Source: Peribacillus deserti (GTDB lineage Bacteria > Bacillota > Bacilli > Bacillales > DSM-1321). From it: a DNA stretch of 64,000 nt. Below are positions 17,543-27,198 of the stretch, one piece after another. The first letter of the stretch is position 1; each line of letters starts with the position of its first letter. The notes beneath the pieces are model-generated. The model had not been told where the DNA came from. It searched no databases and was given only the letters and a program-made list of their open reading frames with translations. Where the stretch lies: positions 1-64,000 of the forward strand of contig NZ_PGUY01000010.1 in assembly GCF_002863585.1 (NCBI RefSeq), given 5' to 3'. A program made the position numbers and the translations under genes.

Positions 17543-18487
17543 TTATTTTTGGAATGCCGGCTTATAGAATGAGCGGTTCTCAAGGGCAAAAACCCTTTCC
17601 GAAAATTCTCCAGGCTTCACTCGTTCAAGTGCTCTGTCCAGCATATTAATTTTGGCGTCCAGGTTGTCAATGTAATGGAGTACTTCTGCTTCTCTAATCA
17701 TCGGTGGCTTCGGGCTTCCCCATTCAGCTTTCCCATGATGAGATAGAACCAGATGCTGCAGGACCATAATCTCTTCTCCCTGGATACCTAGTTCGTCCGC
17801 AGCTTTTCCTATTTCATTAACCATGATCGTAATATGGCCAAGCAGATTGCCTTCTACGGTATAACTTGTTGAAATCGGCCCGGACAGCTCAATGACTTTG
17901 CCTAAATCATGCAAAATCACGCCTGCAAACAGCAAATCTTTGTCCAGGTTAGGATAAAGTGCAGCGATCCCTTTTGCCAAATCCAGCATAGAAACCACAT
18001 GATAGGCAAGCCCAGACATAAATTCATGATGATTTTTCGTTGCTGCAGGATAGGTAAGGAACTGCTGATAGTGCTTTTTAAGCAGATGGCGTGTGACGCG
18101 CTGAATATTAGGATTTCTCATTTCAAAGATATATTGTGTAATTTTATCAGCCATGATATCCTGGCTGATTGGAGCTGTAGGAATCAGCTCGGACAGATTA
18201 ACCGAATCATTTTCATTGGTCAGTCTGATATTCCTGATTTTCAATTGGCTTCTGCCGCGGTAATTCTGTACTTCCCCGGAAAGCTTTACAGTGCTTTCTG
18301 GACTATAATTTTTTTCATCTTCTTCACTGATATCCCATAATTTAGCTTCGATTTCTCCCGATTTATCAGAAAGATAAAGCGTTAAGAATGGTTTGCCATT
18401 GCTTGCAATGCCTTTTACACTGCTTTTAATAAACATATATGCATCAATTGACTCGCCAACTCCATAATGGACAATCCCTTTTTCCAT
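17543..18487 (-). CDS. yhaM: 3'-5' exoribonuclease YhaM
   Basis: The 314-residue enzyme degrades single-stranded RNA from the 3' end. It has an N-terminal OB-fold (about residues 15-90, with [16 protein letters not shown]) and an HD domain with HDLGKVIEL and the downstream [12 protein letters not shown] metal-binding segment. Length equals that of the B. subtilis enzyme. The start follows GGAGGAGAATTGG. It is downstream of yhaN in the same direction with a gap of about 110 bases. Confidence 0.96.
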   Translation of the reverse strand: MEKGIVHYGVGESIDAYMFIKSSVKGIASNGKPFLTLYLSDKSGEIEAKLWDISEEDEKNYSPESTVKLSGEVQNYRGRSQLKIRNIRLTNENDSVNLSELIPTAPISQDIMADKITQYIFEMRNPNIQRVTRHLLKKHYQQFLTYPAATKNHHEFMSGLAYHVVSMLDLAKGIAALYPNLDKDLLFAGVILHDLGKVIELSGPISTSYTVEGNLLGHITIMVNEIGKAADELGIQGEEIMVLQHLVLSHHGKAEWGSPKPPMIREAEVLHYIDNLDAKINMLDRALERVKPGEFSERVFALENRSFYKPAFQK

Positions 18488-18601
18488 CCAATTCTCCTCC
18501 GTATTTTTGCTAATTCATAGTATACCATACTGATAGATGCTTGATGAAATCCAGTAATATGCTTCTTCATAGTTACAAATACTTCCGGAGTCAGCAGAAT
18601 G

Positions 18602-21600
18602 TTAAAACGCAGCCTGGGACATGTCCGTTTTTTGTAAATGAATAACATGTTCCTCGGGAAAGGCTGATAATACATGTTCATGGCATGTAAAAAAGATGAT
18701 TTGATGATGCTTCTGAATGTCGGTAAGAAGCTGCAGCATCCTTTTCGTTCTTGCCTGGTCAAAATTCACAAAGCCATCATCAATGATGATCGGGCATGTG
18801 TCTTCTTCTGTAGTGAATAAAGCAAGGGCCAGCCGGATGGATGCATATGCCTGCTCTGCGGTACCTCTGCTGACTTCACCCGCTTCATATAGGACTCCGC
18901 TTTTATGTTCAAGAAGAAGCGTGCCCGCCTCAGAATTTAAGTGAATAGCTGTATAATTCCCCTCAGTCAGGTAAGTAAAATAATGAACAGCCTGCTCCAG
19001 CACTCTAGGAAACTTCTCATTTTTAAACTTATCAATCGTCTTTGTGAGCATCGTTTTTGCAAGTGCATACTTTGCCCATGTTTTTGCCTCTTCACGAAAA
19101 GCCGACTTTTTCTGATGAAACTTATGCAAAAGCTCCGAATACGTTCCGCCTTCTTCTAATTGATTGATTTTTAACTCAATTTCCGCTGCCCTTTTAATGA
19201 AAGATCCTGCTTCCTCTATCTTTTGGCGCCGGGTTTCTTCTAAATTGGCAATCGTGTACTCATTTACCTGTTGTTCGCTGCATTCTTCTATGGTAAGTGA
19301 AGAGAGTGTAGAATTGGCAAGCTGAATCTGGGTATTCCTGTAATCATTCCTCGCCTCTTCTGCTTCGAGCCACTTTTTATGAATTTCCCTGAAGTCAGGC
19401 TCATTTTTTACAGATGCCTGGCTATATAGTTCTGCCAGTTCACCCTCAATATAAGCTATTTTTTGTTGACTATCTTTTATCAGCTGATGAACAGTTTCAT
19501 GCTGGGCTTGTACCTGTTTCCAAACTTCTGCATTTTCTTTATATGTTTGAAGTGACATTTTTATTAGAGTTGCTGCTTCACGCCATGACTGAGGAGACCC
19601 TTTAAGCATTTCAGCATAAAGAAGTAGCTCCTGCTTTATTTGATTTGTACACTTTGCTAGTTCTTCCTGGTCTCTTTTCAGCTGGTTAAGTTCAACTACA
19701 TTAGCCTTTGCTTTAGAGAGTGTATCAAAAACGGATTTCAAGTGATGAAGTTCTGTATTCTCCGGAAAATGAAGCTGAATAAATGAGCGTTTTATTTTAT
19801 TCTCCAGTTGTCTCCAATCACTTTCCCATCTTTCAAAGGAATCAATGATTCTATGGAAAGAGAGTTCCTGTTCACGATATTCAACTTCTTTATCACGGAT
19901 TGACTTACGAAGCTCTACTTCCCGGTTCAGGACATTCTCCATAGATGAATCCCACTTATCATGAGTAAATCCGGATGATTGCACCTTCTTTTTTTGTTCC
20001 TCGAGATCTTTCAGCTCCGATTCCAATTCTTCTGCCAATGAATCAGTGCTCAGGAAAGACCGTGATACTAGAATAAAAACCCCTGCTATCAAAAATAGAC
20101 CCAGCATCAGATATTCCTTGGAATAAATGGCAAAGGCAGCGAGCAAGCCAAATAAGAGGAGAGCTGTCAGTCTGAAAACGGACTGTTTTTTTGTTCTTGT
20201 TTCGTGTGCTTTGTTTTGCTGTTCTAACTTGATGGTCATCTTCTTAATTTGGTCAAGCAGAAGCTCTTTTTTTATGCCTTCAGCTTCAGCACTTTTGAAG
20301 GCATCCTTCTTTTTCTCCAGAACTTTTCTCTGCTCATCAGGCAACAGCTGAGATTTTAATCCGCTTATGCTTTTCTCCGTTTGTTCAAGAGTATTTTTCG
20401 CTTCCTTCAGCCGCTCGTCCAACTGTTCTCTAACATGAAGGTTTTTCTGTCTTTCCAGATCCAACGCATATATGGCTTCCCTGGTAAAGGTGCTTGTATC
20501 CACTTCCAGCACTTCACTCAGAGAAAGGGAACAGTGGATATCATTCATTAACTGATCATGAATGGCGGTCTTATTTTTAATTTGCTGCTCAACCTGCTCT
20601 CTTTCCATTTCTTTTTGTTCAAGAAATGGCAGCTTTTCCATCAAAAGCTGAAGCTCAGCTTCTTTTTCTTGAATTGCAGAATCTACAGTCAGCTGTGCCA
20701 GTTTGTTGGTTAGTTCCTGCACTTTGACAGCATTAGCTGCCTCTTCTGCTTCAAAATGGCTTTTTAAATTGAGCAGTTCCTGCAGACGGCTCATCCCATC
20801 TACGGGAAAATGAAGAGTGCCAGCATCCTGAAGCTTTGAATGGAGGATGGTTTGTTTTTCCAGCAAGGGTCTGATACGCAGATATTCTTTGAACGCATGC
20901 AATTGCTTTTCAGCAGCTTCCGTCAGGATCTTTGTCTCTTCGATCTGATTTCTTATATGGGTCAGCTCAGCCTGCAGCATGCCGTAATCCTTTTGAGCAT
21001 CCTGAGACTTTTTCAATTCCGCCTGGAGCTGCTTCAGCTCCTGCAGCTGAACGTTGAGCACCGGCTTCTGCCCGGCCGGCTTAAATAGGGAATCCATCTC
21101 TTTTTGAATCTTACTTTCAGCAGAAACTAAAGCATCATTCCCAATCATTCCAGCCGACAATAAATATTTTCCTATATCATTTTCATTAATTTTGCGAAGA
21201 CCCTGCAGTCCTGTTAAATCAAAAGAATAGATGGATTGAAAAGTTGTTCTGTCAAAGTTGTGTACGATATTCTTAAGGATCTCCTCGCCCCCTATCCCGC
21301 CTCCTGGAAGCGTGACCGTTACATCCCCTGCGGCTTTCCCTTTCACTCTTTCAATACTAACCGTCCCGAATCTTCTTGTATCTAAGATCATCCTGCCGCC
21401 GTATTTGGAATGATGTTTAGGTTCATACCTGGCAATGTTCTGCTGTTTCGTCGGAAACCCAAATAGAATGCTATGAATGAATGACATAATTGTGGATTTG
21501 CCCGCCTCATTTTCACCAAAAAACACTTGCAGATCAAGAAGATCTGTAAACGAGCGATTCTCTATTTTTCCATATCCATAAATATGCAGTTCCTTAATTT

Positions 21601-21604
21601 TCAT
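18602..21604 (-). CDS. yhaN: SbcC/Rad50-like ATPase YhaN
   Basis: A 1000-residue ABC-type ATPase with Walker A (FFGENEAGKST, near residue 33), long coiled coils and a C-terminal Walker B (CPIIIDDGFVNFD). In the middle, about residues 475-515, two hydrophobic segments (LTALLLFGLLAAFAIYS and YLMLGLFLIAGVFILVS) replace a normal Rad50 zinc hook, a known peculiarity of YhaN that suggests membrane attachment. The start overlaps the yhaO stop by four bases (ATGA). With YhaO it should form an SbcCD-like nuclease complex; the biological substrate is not established. Confidence 0.93.
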   Translation of the reverse strand: MKIKELHIYGYGKIENRSFTDLLDLQVFFGENEAGKSTIMSFIHSILFGFPTKQQNIARYEPKHHSKYGGRMILDTRRFGTVSIERVKGKAAGDVTVTLPGGGIGGEEILKNIVHNFDRTTFQSIYSFDLTGLQGLRKINENDIGKYLLSAGMIGNDALVSAESKIQKEMDSLFKPAGQKPVLNVQLQELKQLQAELKKSQDAQKDYGMLQAELTHIRNQIEETKILTEAAEKQLHAFKEYLRIRPLLEKQTILHSKLQDAGTLHFPVDGMSRLQELLNLKSHFEAEEAANAVKVQELTNKLAQLTVDSAIQEKEAELQLLMEKLPFLEQKEMEREQVEQQIKNKTAIHDQLMNDIHCSLSLSEVLEVDTSTFTREAIYALDLERQKNLHVREQLDERLKEAKNTLEQTEKSISGLKSQLLPDEQRKVLEKKKDAFKSAEAEGIKKELLLDQIKKMTIKLEQQNKAHETRTKKQSVFRLTALLLFGLLAAFAIYSKEYLMLGLFLIAGVFILVSRSFLSTDSLAEELESELKDLEEQKKKVQSSGFTHDKWDSSMENVLNREVELRKSIRDKEVEYREQELSFHRIIDSFERWESDWRQLENKIKRSFIQLHFPENTELHHLKSVFDTLSKAKANVVELNQLKRDQEELAKCTNQIKQELLLYAEMLKGSPQSWREAATLIKMSLQTYKENAEVWKQVQAQHETVHQLIKDSQQKIAYIEGELAELYSQASVKNEPDFREIHKKWLEAEEARNDYRNTQIQLANSTLSSLTIEECSEQQVNEYTIANLEETRRQKIEEAGSFIKRAAEIELKINQLEEGGTYSELLHKFHQKKSAFREEAKTWAKYALAKTMLTKTIDKFKNEKFPRVLEQAVHYFTYLTEGNYTAIHLNSEAGTLLLEHKSGVLYEAGEVSRGTAEQAYASIRLALALFTTEEDTCPIIIDDGFVNFDQARTKRMLQLLTDIQKHHQIIFFTCHEHVLSAFPEEHVIHLQKTDMSQAAF

Positions 21605-22812
21605 TCTATACCTCCCTTAAGAAGCTGAAGGACAAGCTTTGTTGATTCATCTTTAATGTCACGCAATTCTTCTTCTTCCAAACTCTCCAAATGCCTTTTA
21701 GCCTGCGGATGTTTAAAGAGAATCCCAAGCGCATCATCCTGATCCAGTTCCCCGCTGTCTGCTAGGGTTAAAAGTTGCCGAATGAACGGATTAGATGATT
21801 TATACAGCACTTCTTCCGTTTGGGTTACCTTCAATGAATAAGGCCAGATGAAGTCCTCCTCCATCAGATCTTCCTGAAGAATTTCTAATAGTTCCTTAGC
21901 GCCTTCCATGATCTCTTCCGAGGCTGTGTGGAGTTTCACATCTAATTCCAGCAAAGTGCCTTTTCCCTCTCTGCCTGCTGAATCGATATGCTCCCGGCAA
22001 AGAGTTATCAAGGTATCATAACTTATTTCCCCGGTTATTTCGATTTTCTTTCTGTCCCAAATAATATCGGATGTCTCTAGAAAGGTCTTTTCAATGTGAT
22101 TGGATGAAAGCTGTACTAGATAGCACCCTTTTTCACCGGCTTCTTTTCGGTGCCTTCCCTGAATATTACCGGGATATAAGATCCCAGGATACTCGTAAAG
22201 CTCCTGCCGCATATGAATATGGCCCAGCGCCCAATAATCCAGGTCTTTTTCAATTAACTCCGGCAGAGTAAACGGAGCATACTGTCCATGTGATGTCTGG
22301 CCATCAAGATTACCATGCAGCATGCCGATATGGAAATGGGCGCCTTCCACTTTTATATACCTTTCTGACATCCGTTCGTATACATGACGCTTCCCATAGC
22401 TGAATCCGTAGATATGTATGATTGTTCCATCCTGCTTTTCCAGCACTTTCACTTCATTCTCCGACGAAAAAATATGAACATTCGGCGGAAAGGAAATCTT
22501 GACCCAGCTTCCACTTAAATGATCATGATTCCCATGGATGATATACACCGGTATGCCATGAGCCTGCAGCCGCTCCATTTCTTTTCTAAAGCGGACCTGT
22601 GCCCGTATACTCCGGTTTTCTCCGTCATAAAGATCTCCGGCAATTAGCATAAAGTCCACTTTATGATAAATTGCAGCGTTTACTACTTTTTCAAAAGCAG
22701 CAAACGTCGATTCTCTTAATCTCTCCAAAAGTCCTTCCGGAAGTTGCCTCAAACCAGAAAAAGGACTGTCTAAATGTAAATCTGCGGTATGTATAAACGT
22801 AATTTCGCTCAT
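21601..22812 (-). CDS. yhaO: SbcD/Mre11-like metallophosphoesterase YhaO
   Basis: A 403-residue nuclease subunit with the phosphoesterase motifs FIHTADLHLDSPF, AGDLYDGENRS, IHGNHDHLSG and ALGHIHMRQEL. It is translationally coupled to yhaN, which supplies the ATPase. The start follows GGAAGGTGAATC. In B. subtilis the pair has been linked to DNA damage and repair; the details are not shown here. Confidence 0.93.
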   Translation of the reverse strand: MSEITFIHTADLHLDSPFSGLRQLPEGLLERLRESTFAAFEKVVNAAIYHKVDFMLIAGDLYDGENRSIRAQVRFRKEMERLQAHGIPVYIIHGNHDHLSGSWVKISFPPNVHIFSSENEVKVLEKQDGTIIHIYGFSYGKRHVYERMSERYIKVEGAHFHIGMLHGNLDGQTSHGQYAPFTLPELIEKDLDYWALGHIHMRQELYEYPGILYPGNIQGRHRKEAGEKGCYLVQLSSNHIEKTFLETSDIIWDRKKIEITGEISYDTLITLCREHIDSAGREGKGTLLELDVKLHTASEEIMEGAKELLEILQEDLMEEDFIWPYSLKVTQTEEVLYKSSNPFIRQLLTLADSGELDQDDALGILFKHPQAKRHLESLEEEELRDIKDESTKLVLQLLKGGIE

Positions 22813-22834
22813 GATTCACCTTCCTGAAATAGTA

Positions 22835-22985
22835 GAAAAGCGCGAAGCACCCGTATAGCGGCATATGCATTGGAGCGTTCCGCATGAGATACAGGAAATA
22901 TGAAATGCGGAAGCGCCTTGCGTAAGAGGCTGACCGTAAGGAATGAAGTATACTAGTCGCCGGGCACTGGAGCTAGACAAGTAAA
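22835..22985. repeat. Dispersed intergenic repeat, family 3
   Basis: The stretch holds AGAAAAGCGCGAAGCACCCG, GCGGAAGCGCCTTGCGTAAG and CACTGGAGCTAGACA, a pattern of paired AAGCGC and GGAGCTAGACA elements that is common between genes of bacilli. It fills most of the roughly 300-base gap between yhaO and yhaP. Only one copy of this form is in the window. Confidence 0.55.
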
Positions 22986-23066
22986 TTATTTTTGAAATTC
23001 TGTTTTTCACCAGCCAATATGTCAGGTTACGAACAAAAGATCCCCTTAGTTATATTTTATCATAAG

Positions 23067-23112
23067 AAAAAAGGACAGGCCCAACTTCGTAAGGAAATTT
23101 GGCCTGACCCTA
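23067..23112 (-). terminator. Terminator of yhaQP
   Basis: On the minus strand GGTCAGGCC pairs with GGGCCTGTCC across a 19-base loop and is followed by TTTTTTCTT. Confidence 0.8.
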
Positions 23113-23113
23113 A

Positions 23114-24355
23114 TTAATTTTGTGAAAGTGCTTTTTTTATATCTTTGAAGGAACTGGATTTGCCATATAATAGAACGCCGCCTTTGTAGACCCGGGCTCC
23201 AAAGATGGCTAGCAAAATGATCGTCCCGATTAGAAGCCCTATACTAAGCACCACTTCCCACATAGGGATATCCAGCATCCCTACTCTTAAAAACATAAGC
23301 ATAGGGCTGAAGAAAGGAATAAAGGACATGATTTTAATAAAGGAAAGTTCAGGATCGCCAAGCCCAAAGATGGCCAAAGTGAATCCAATCACTACCAGCC
23401 ATGTCATCGGTCCGATGGTTTGCTGAAGATCCTCCACTCTGCTCACAAGCGACCCTAGGAATGCAGCGAGTGTAGCGTATAAAAAATACCCAAGAGTCGC
23501 AAATAAAATACCATAAAATATAGTAGCTACCGGAAGCTCGTCAAAATTGAAAAATGGAATTCCAGTCTCTCTAATAGATTCCAGATTCTTCTTGAATGAT
23601 GCATACCCGACTAAAAAGAACAAAGCAAGCTGCGAAATGCTAAGCAGAGCGATTCCAAATATTTTTGCAAACATTTGTTGTACAGGCGAAACACTGGAAA
23701 CTAATATCTCCATGACTCTTGAAGTTTTTTCCTGAGCTACTTCCATTGCTATCATATTTCCGTACATAAGAACCGAAAAGTAAATCACAAACAAAATAAT
23801 ATATACCAGCCCTCTGGCCTGATTAAGCTCTTCCTCTGTTTTAGCATCCTTTTTTAAGGGCACTATATCAAACTTAACAGGTTCGTACAACGACGCAATC
23901 TGTTCCTGCTTCAGGTTTAAATTTTGTGTTGCCAATACACCTTTTACCTGCTGAAGGGCCGATTGAAGCTGTGAACTGACCGTTGTATCCGAAATAGTTT
24001 CAGATTTATATACACCTGACGGCAGTTCCTGTGCATCCGCTTTAATCAGCAGATATCCCGAGATCGTTCCCTTGGCCTCCTGACTCTGGGCTGCTGTCTC
24101 GTTTTCGGCATTCGTTACTTTAAAATCAGCTTTTTGAGCGGAAAGCTGCTGCTTGAGTGCCGGGTAATATTGTCCGCTTTCATCTACTACACTGATCGTT
24201 TCCGGCCCTTCTTTATCTTCAAAGTACTGAATGAATTTGGACATATTCGTAGCACCCAGCACTAAAACCATCATAATAATGGTTGAAACGATAAAGGATT
24301 TGGCTTTGATCTTTGTTATAAACGTGTGGCAAAAAATGATCCAGAACTTATTCAT
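23114..24355 (-). CDS. yhaP: ABC-2 type transporter permease YhaP (NatB-like)
   Basis: A 413-residue permease of the ABC-2/NatB type with one N-terminal helix, a large extracellular domain (about residues 45-180) and five to six helices in the C-terminal half. The segment AMEVAQEKTSRVMEILVSSV is diagnostic for NatB-type permeases. The ATG at 24355 is preferred to a GTG three codons earlier; either overlaps the end of yhaQ. It likely exports Na+ or another small substrate with YhaQ; the substrate is inferred only from the family. Confidence 0.9.
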   Translation of the reverse strand: MNKFWIIFCHTFITKIKAKSFIVSTIIMMVLVLGATNMSKFIQYFEDKEGPETISVVDESGQYYPALKQQLSAQKADFKVTNAENETAAQSQEAKGTISGYLLIKADAQELPSGVYKSETISDTTVSSQLQSALQQVKGVLATQNLNLKQEQIASLYEPVKFDIVPLKKDAKTEEELNQARGLVYIILFVIYFSVLMYGNMIAMEVAQEKTSRVMEILVSSVSPVQQMFAKIFGIALLSISQLALFFLVGYASFKKNLESIRETGIPFFNFDELPVATIFYGILFATLGYFLYATLAAFLGSLVSRVEDLQQTIGPMTWLVVIGFTLAIFGLGDPELSFIKIMSFIPFFSPMLMFLRVGMLDIPMWEVVLSIGLLIGTIILLAIFGARVYKGGVLLYGKSSSFKDIKKALSQN

Positions 24356-25247
24356 AGGCTGCACCTACTTTTTCAATGAAAATATCGTTAAGTGACGGCT
24401 CTTCGATTTCGAATTTACGGATAAAGCCTTTAGATACAATATCATGCAAGATCGGTTTTGCAGCTTCTTCTCCAGATATCTGAAGTGAAATCCCTTCAGA
24501 AGTCGGTTTAGCCTTAAGTACGCCAGGAAAACCCTTTAGGAAGCTTAGGTCAAAATCAGCATGAATAGAAAGATTCTTTTTGCCAAATGAACGTTTGATT
24601 TCCTTTAGGGCACCGAATACAACCGGGCTTCCTTTATGCATGATGCAGAGATTTTCACAAAGCTCTTCCACATGCTCCATTCTGTGGCTTGAGAATACAA
24701 TGGTCGTACCCTTTTCCTTTAATTCGGTAATGGCATTTTTAAGCAGCTCAACGTTAACTGGGTCCAAGCCGCTGAAAGGTTCATCCAGAATGAGAAGCTT
24801 CGGTTTATGTATGATGGAGGCAATAACCTGAATCTTCTGCTGATTACCCTTTGACAATTCCTCCACTTTTTTATTCATATACTCTGGTACCTTAAAGCGA
24901 TCAAGCCAATATTCAAGTTCTTTTAAAGCAAGAGCCTTGTCCATCCCCCTCAACCGTGCAAGGTAGACAATCTGATCCTTGACCTTTAATTTAGGATACA
25001 ATCCCCTTTCTTCCGGCAGGTACCCAATCAAAGGACTTGTTGAATAATCAATTTTCCTCCCATCCCACAGAATTTCCCCTGTCGTTGGTTTCAGCAAACC
25101 TAGAATCATTCTAAACGTTGTGGTTTTTCCAGCACCATTGCCACCAAGAAATCCAAACATCTCTCTTTCTGGTATCGAAAAACTCAGTGACTTCACAGCT
25201 TGAAAATCCCCAAAATGTTTCGAAACATTATTAATCTCGAGAACCAT
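24348..25247 (-). CDS. yhaQ: ABC transporter ATP-binding protein YhaQ (NatA-like)
   Basis: A 299-residue ATPase with Walker A (GGNGAGKTT), signature LSKGNQQK, Walker B (LLILDEPFSGLDP) and the switch His in SSHRM. The C-terminal extension of about 80 residues is usual for NatA-type proteins. It overlaps yhaP, forming a two-gene operon that ends at the terminator at 23067. The start follows GGGGGAGTAAA. Confidence 0.93.
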   Translation of the reverse strand: MVLEINNVSKHFGDFQAVKSLSFSIPEREMFGFLGGNGAGKTTTFRMILGLLKPTTGEILWDGRKIDYSTSPLIGYLPEERGLYPKLKVKDQIVYLARLRGMDKALALKELEYWLDRFKVPEYMNKKVEELSKGNQQKIQVIASIIHKPKLLILDEPFSGLDPVNVELLKNAITELKEKGTTIVFSSHRMEHVEELCENLCIMHKGSPVVFGALKEIKRSFGKKNLSIHADFDLSFLKGFPGVLKAKPTSEGISLQISGEEAAKPILHDIVSKGFIRKFEIEEPSLNDIFIEKVGAAYE

Positions 25248-25490
25248 TTTACTCCCCCTAATTTTTCATTAAGGAACCGGTAAAAAATCCCGGATTCCTT
25301 ATGTGGAAGTATCCTATATGTCTATCCTTCCATCTTTAAAATAGGAATATTATTCCACCTATAATGTTATTAAACTTTGTAACATTACACAAGGTCTCTT
25401 TTTTTAGTAGATAAATTCTTTACAACTAAATAAATGGTATGTAAGAATTAAAGCGAATAGTCAGAACTTTCATACCAAGGAGACTCTTTT

Positions 25491-25676
25491 ATGAAGAATT
25501 ACAAACTAACCGTTTTCGACGTATCCGGAGAAAAACTGCTGGACGAAACCATTCAGGCAGAAAATGACGACCAGGCTAAAGCTCTAGGAACAGGCCGCCT
25601 CGAGGAAAAAGGGTACCAGGAACATACCCACCGATGCACAGCACCAACAGGCAAACTTGTACTATTCCATCGTTAA
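25491..25676 (+). CDS. yhzD: YhzD family small protein
   Basis: A 61-residue soluble protein, with KLTVFDVSGEKLLDETI and a C-terminal HTHRCTAPTGKLVLFHR, matching B. subtilis YhzD in size and position beside yhaQ. Function is unknown. The start follows AAGGAGACTCTTTT, and a terminator follows directly. Confidence 0.85.
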   Translation: MKNYKLTVFDVSGEKLLDETIQAENDDQAKALGTGRLEEKGYQEHTHRCTAPTGKLVLFHR

Positions 25677-25684
25677 AAAGGAAA

Positions 25685-25717
25685 GTCCGAGACTCTTATG
25701 GAGTATCGGATTTTTTT
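25685..25717 (+). terminator. Terminator of yhzD
   Basis: TCCGAGACTC pairs with GGAGTATCGGA around a short loop and is followed by TTTTTTT. Confidence 0.8.
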
Positions 25718-25729
25718 GGTTATGTCTTC

Positions 25730-26310
25730 TTCATGGAGTTTTTACATTGCTTTTTTTAGGAAGGCACCGCTTTCCACAGCCTGCTCGTCTTATGCTGTTC
25801 GGGTCTCTTCCTTCCTTCAGAGTTAAGTTTCTTTTTATTCATTTTCTTCTTCATGGAGCTTGAAAACCGATCTTTTTAGGAAGGCATCGCTTTCCGCTTT
25901 TCTATTTGTCCAGCTCCGAACTGACACCTTCGGTCATAAGCCAATCGCCATCAAAAGGCAAAAAGCGGCCTTTCGCTGCCGCTTTTCTTATGCCTTTTAG
26001 GTGTCTGCTTTTTATTCTTTTTTTCTGTTTTTATAGTTTAGGATCATCAATGTGCTTTGTAGAAATACTATTTAAAAAGCACCGTTCTCCGCTTTTCTAT
26101 TTGTCCAGCTGCAAGCTGAGACCCTCGAGTCATAAGCCAATCAGTCCATGGAAAGAAAAACGCTTTCCACGGCCTGCCCGTCTTATGCTGTTCGGGTCTC
26201 TGCCTTCCTTCAGAGTTAAGTTTCTTTTTATTAATTTTCTTCTTCATGGAGCTTGAAAACCGATCTTTTTTAGGAAGGCACCGCTTTCCGCTTTTCTATT
26301 TCCCCTTAAA
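25730..26310. repeat. Dispersed intergenic repeat, family 2, copies 2-3
   Basis: A roughly 580-base gene-less block built of modules also found, in reverse, at 10036-10620. One module (CTTCATGGAGCTTGAAAACC then TTTTTAGGAAGGCACCGC) appears twice in it, at both ends. Between them lie GTCCAGCTCCGAACTGACAC with GTCATAAGCCAATCGCCATC, and GTCCAGCTGCAAGCTGAGAC with GTCATAAGCCAATCAGTCC. The right end touches the yhaR stop codon. Confidence 0.8.
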
Positions 26311-27090
26311 TACTGGTTTTCTTTTTTCTACGAAGGCTTGGATGCCTTCTTGGTGGTCTTTGGTCCGTCTCATTCTAAGCTGTCCGTTTTTTTCTAATTC
26401 AAGGACTTTGAGAAGGTTAGGTCTGTTGATTTCTGCCAGTATTTTTTTTGTTTTGATCATTGCCGATACTGGCTTTTGCCGCCATTCACTGATTTTTTGA
26501 TCAACTGCCGCATCCAGGTTATCAGTGGTTTCGTGAATCAGATTTTTTTCTAGTGCTTCATTGGCAGTCAGCACTTTTCCGTCCCATATCAACTCTTTTG
26601 CTTTCACCTCACCCAGTCTTCGTTCCAGGAAGAAATGCCCGCCTCCATCTGGAATAAGCCCTATTCCGATAAAGTTCATGGCAATTTTGCTGTCACCATC
26701 TGCAATGATGTGATCGCAGGCAAGAGCAATGCTCAGTCCTAGTCCCGCAGCGGCACCATGGATTGCACAAAGTGTTAATTTTGGCATGCAGTACAAGGTC
26801 ATGGAAAGTTCAGTAATGGCTTCCATCATTGAAAAGAACTCATGTTCATCGGATGATGAAGAAATCATTGCTTTAATATCTCCACCTGAACAGAATCCTT
26901 TGCCTTTGCCTTTTAAAACGACAATATCTACTTGTTCATTTACCGTTAAATCTTTCAGGGTAAGGACCAGTTCCTGCAGTAAGTCTAGATTTAGTGCATT
27001 AAAAGATTCTGGACGATTGAGTTCCACAGCAGCCAGTCTTCCTGAATAGGTGACTGTTACAAGAGGTTGAATTGTTGTATCCGCTTCCAT
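26296..27090 (-). CDS. yhaR: Enoyl-CoA hydratase/isomerase family protein YhaR
   Basis: A 264-residue crotonase-fold enzyme. The oxyanion-hole segments GKGKGFCSGGDIKAM and AIHGAAAGLGLSIALACD are present, and the catalytic-glutamate region reads IGLIPDGGGHFFLERRLG. It probably acts in fatty-acid or aromatic acyl-CoA degradation. It lies downstream of an acyl-CoA synthetase gene on the same strand, which fits a shared acyl-CoA pathway. The start follows GGGAGGCATCTAA. Confidence 0.9.
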   Translation of the reverse strand: MEADTTIQPLVTVTYSGRLAAVELNRPESFNALNLDLLQELVLTLKDLTVNEQVDIVVLKGKGKGFCSGGDIKAMISSSSDEHEFFSMMEAITELSMTLYCMPKLTLCAIHGAAAGLGLSIALACDHIIADGDSKIAMNFIGIGLIPDGGGHFFLERRLGEVKAKELIWDGKVLTANEALEKNLIHETTDNLDAAVDQKISEWRQKPVSAMIKTKKILAEINRPNLLKVLELEKNGQLRMRRTKDHQEGIQAFVEKRKPVFKGK

Positions 27091-27198
27091 TTAGATGCCT
27101 CCCTATTAATGAATATGAATTCATTATACATGGGTTTGGAATGAATAGAAAAAAATAAACGAAAAGTTAGGAATTTTGTCACAACTCAACAATGAGTA

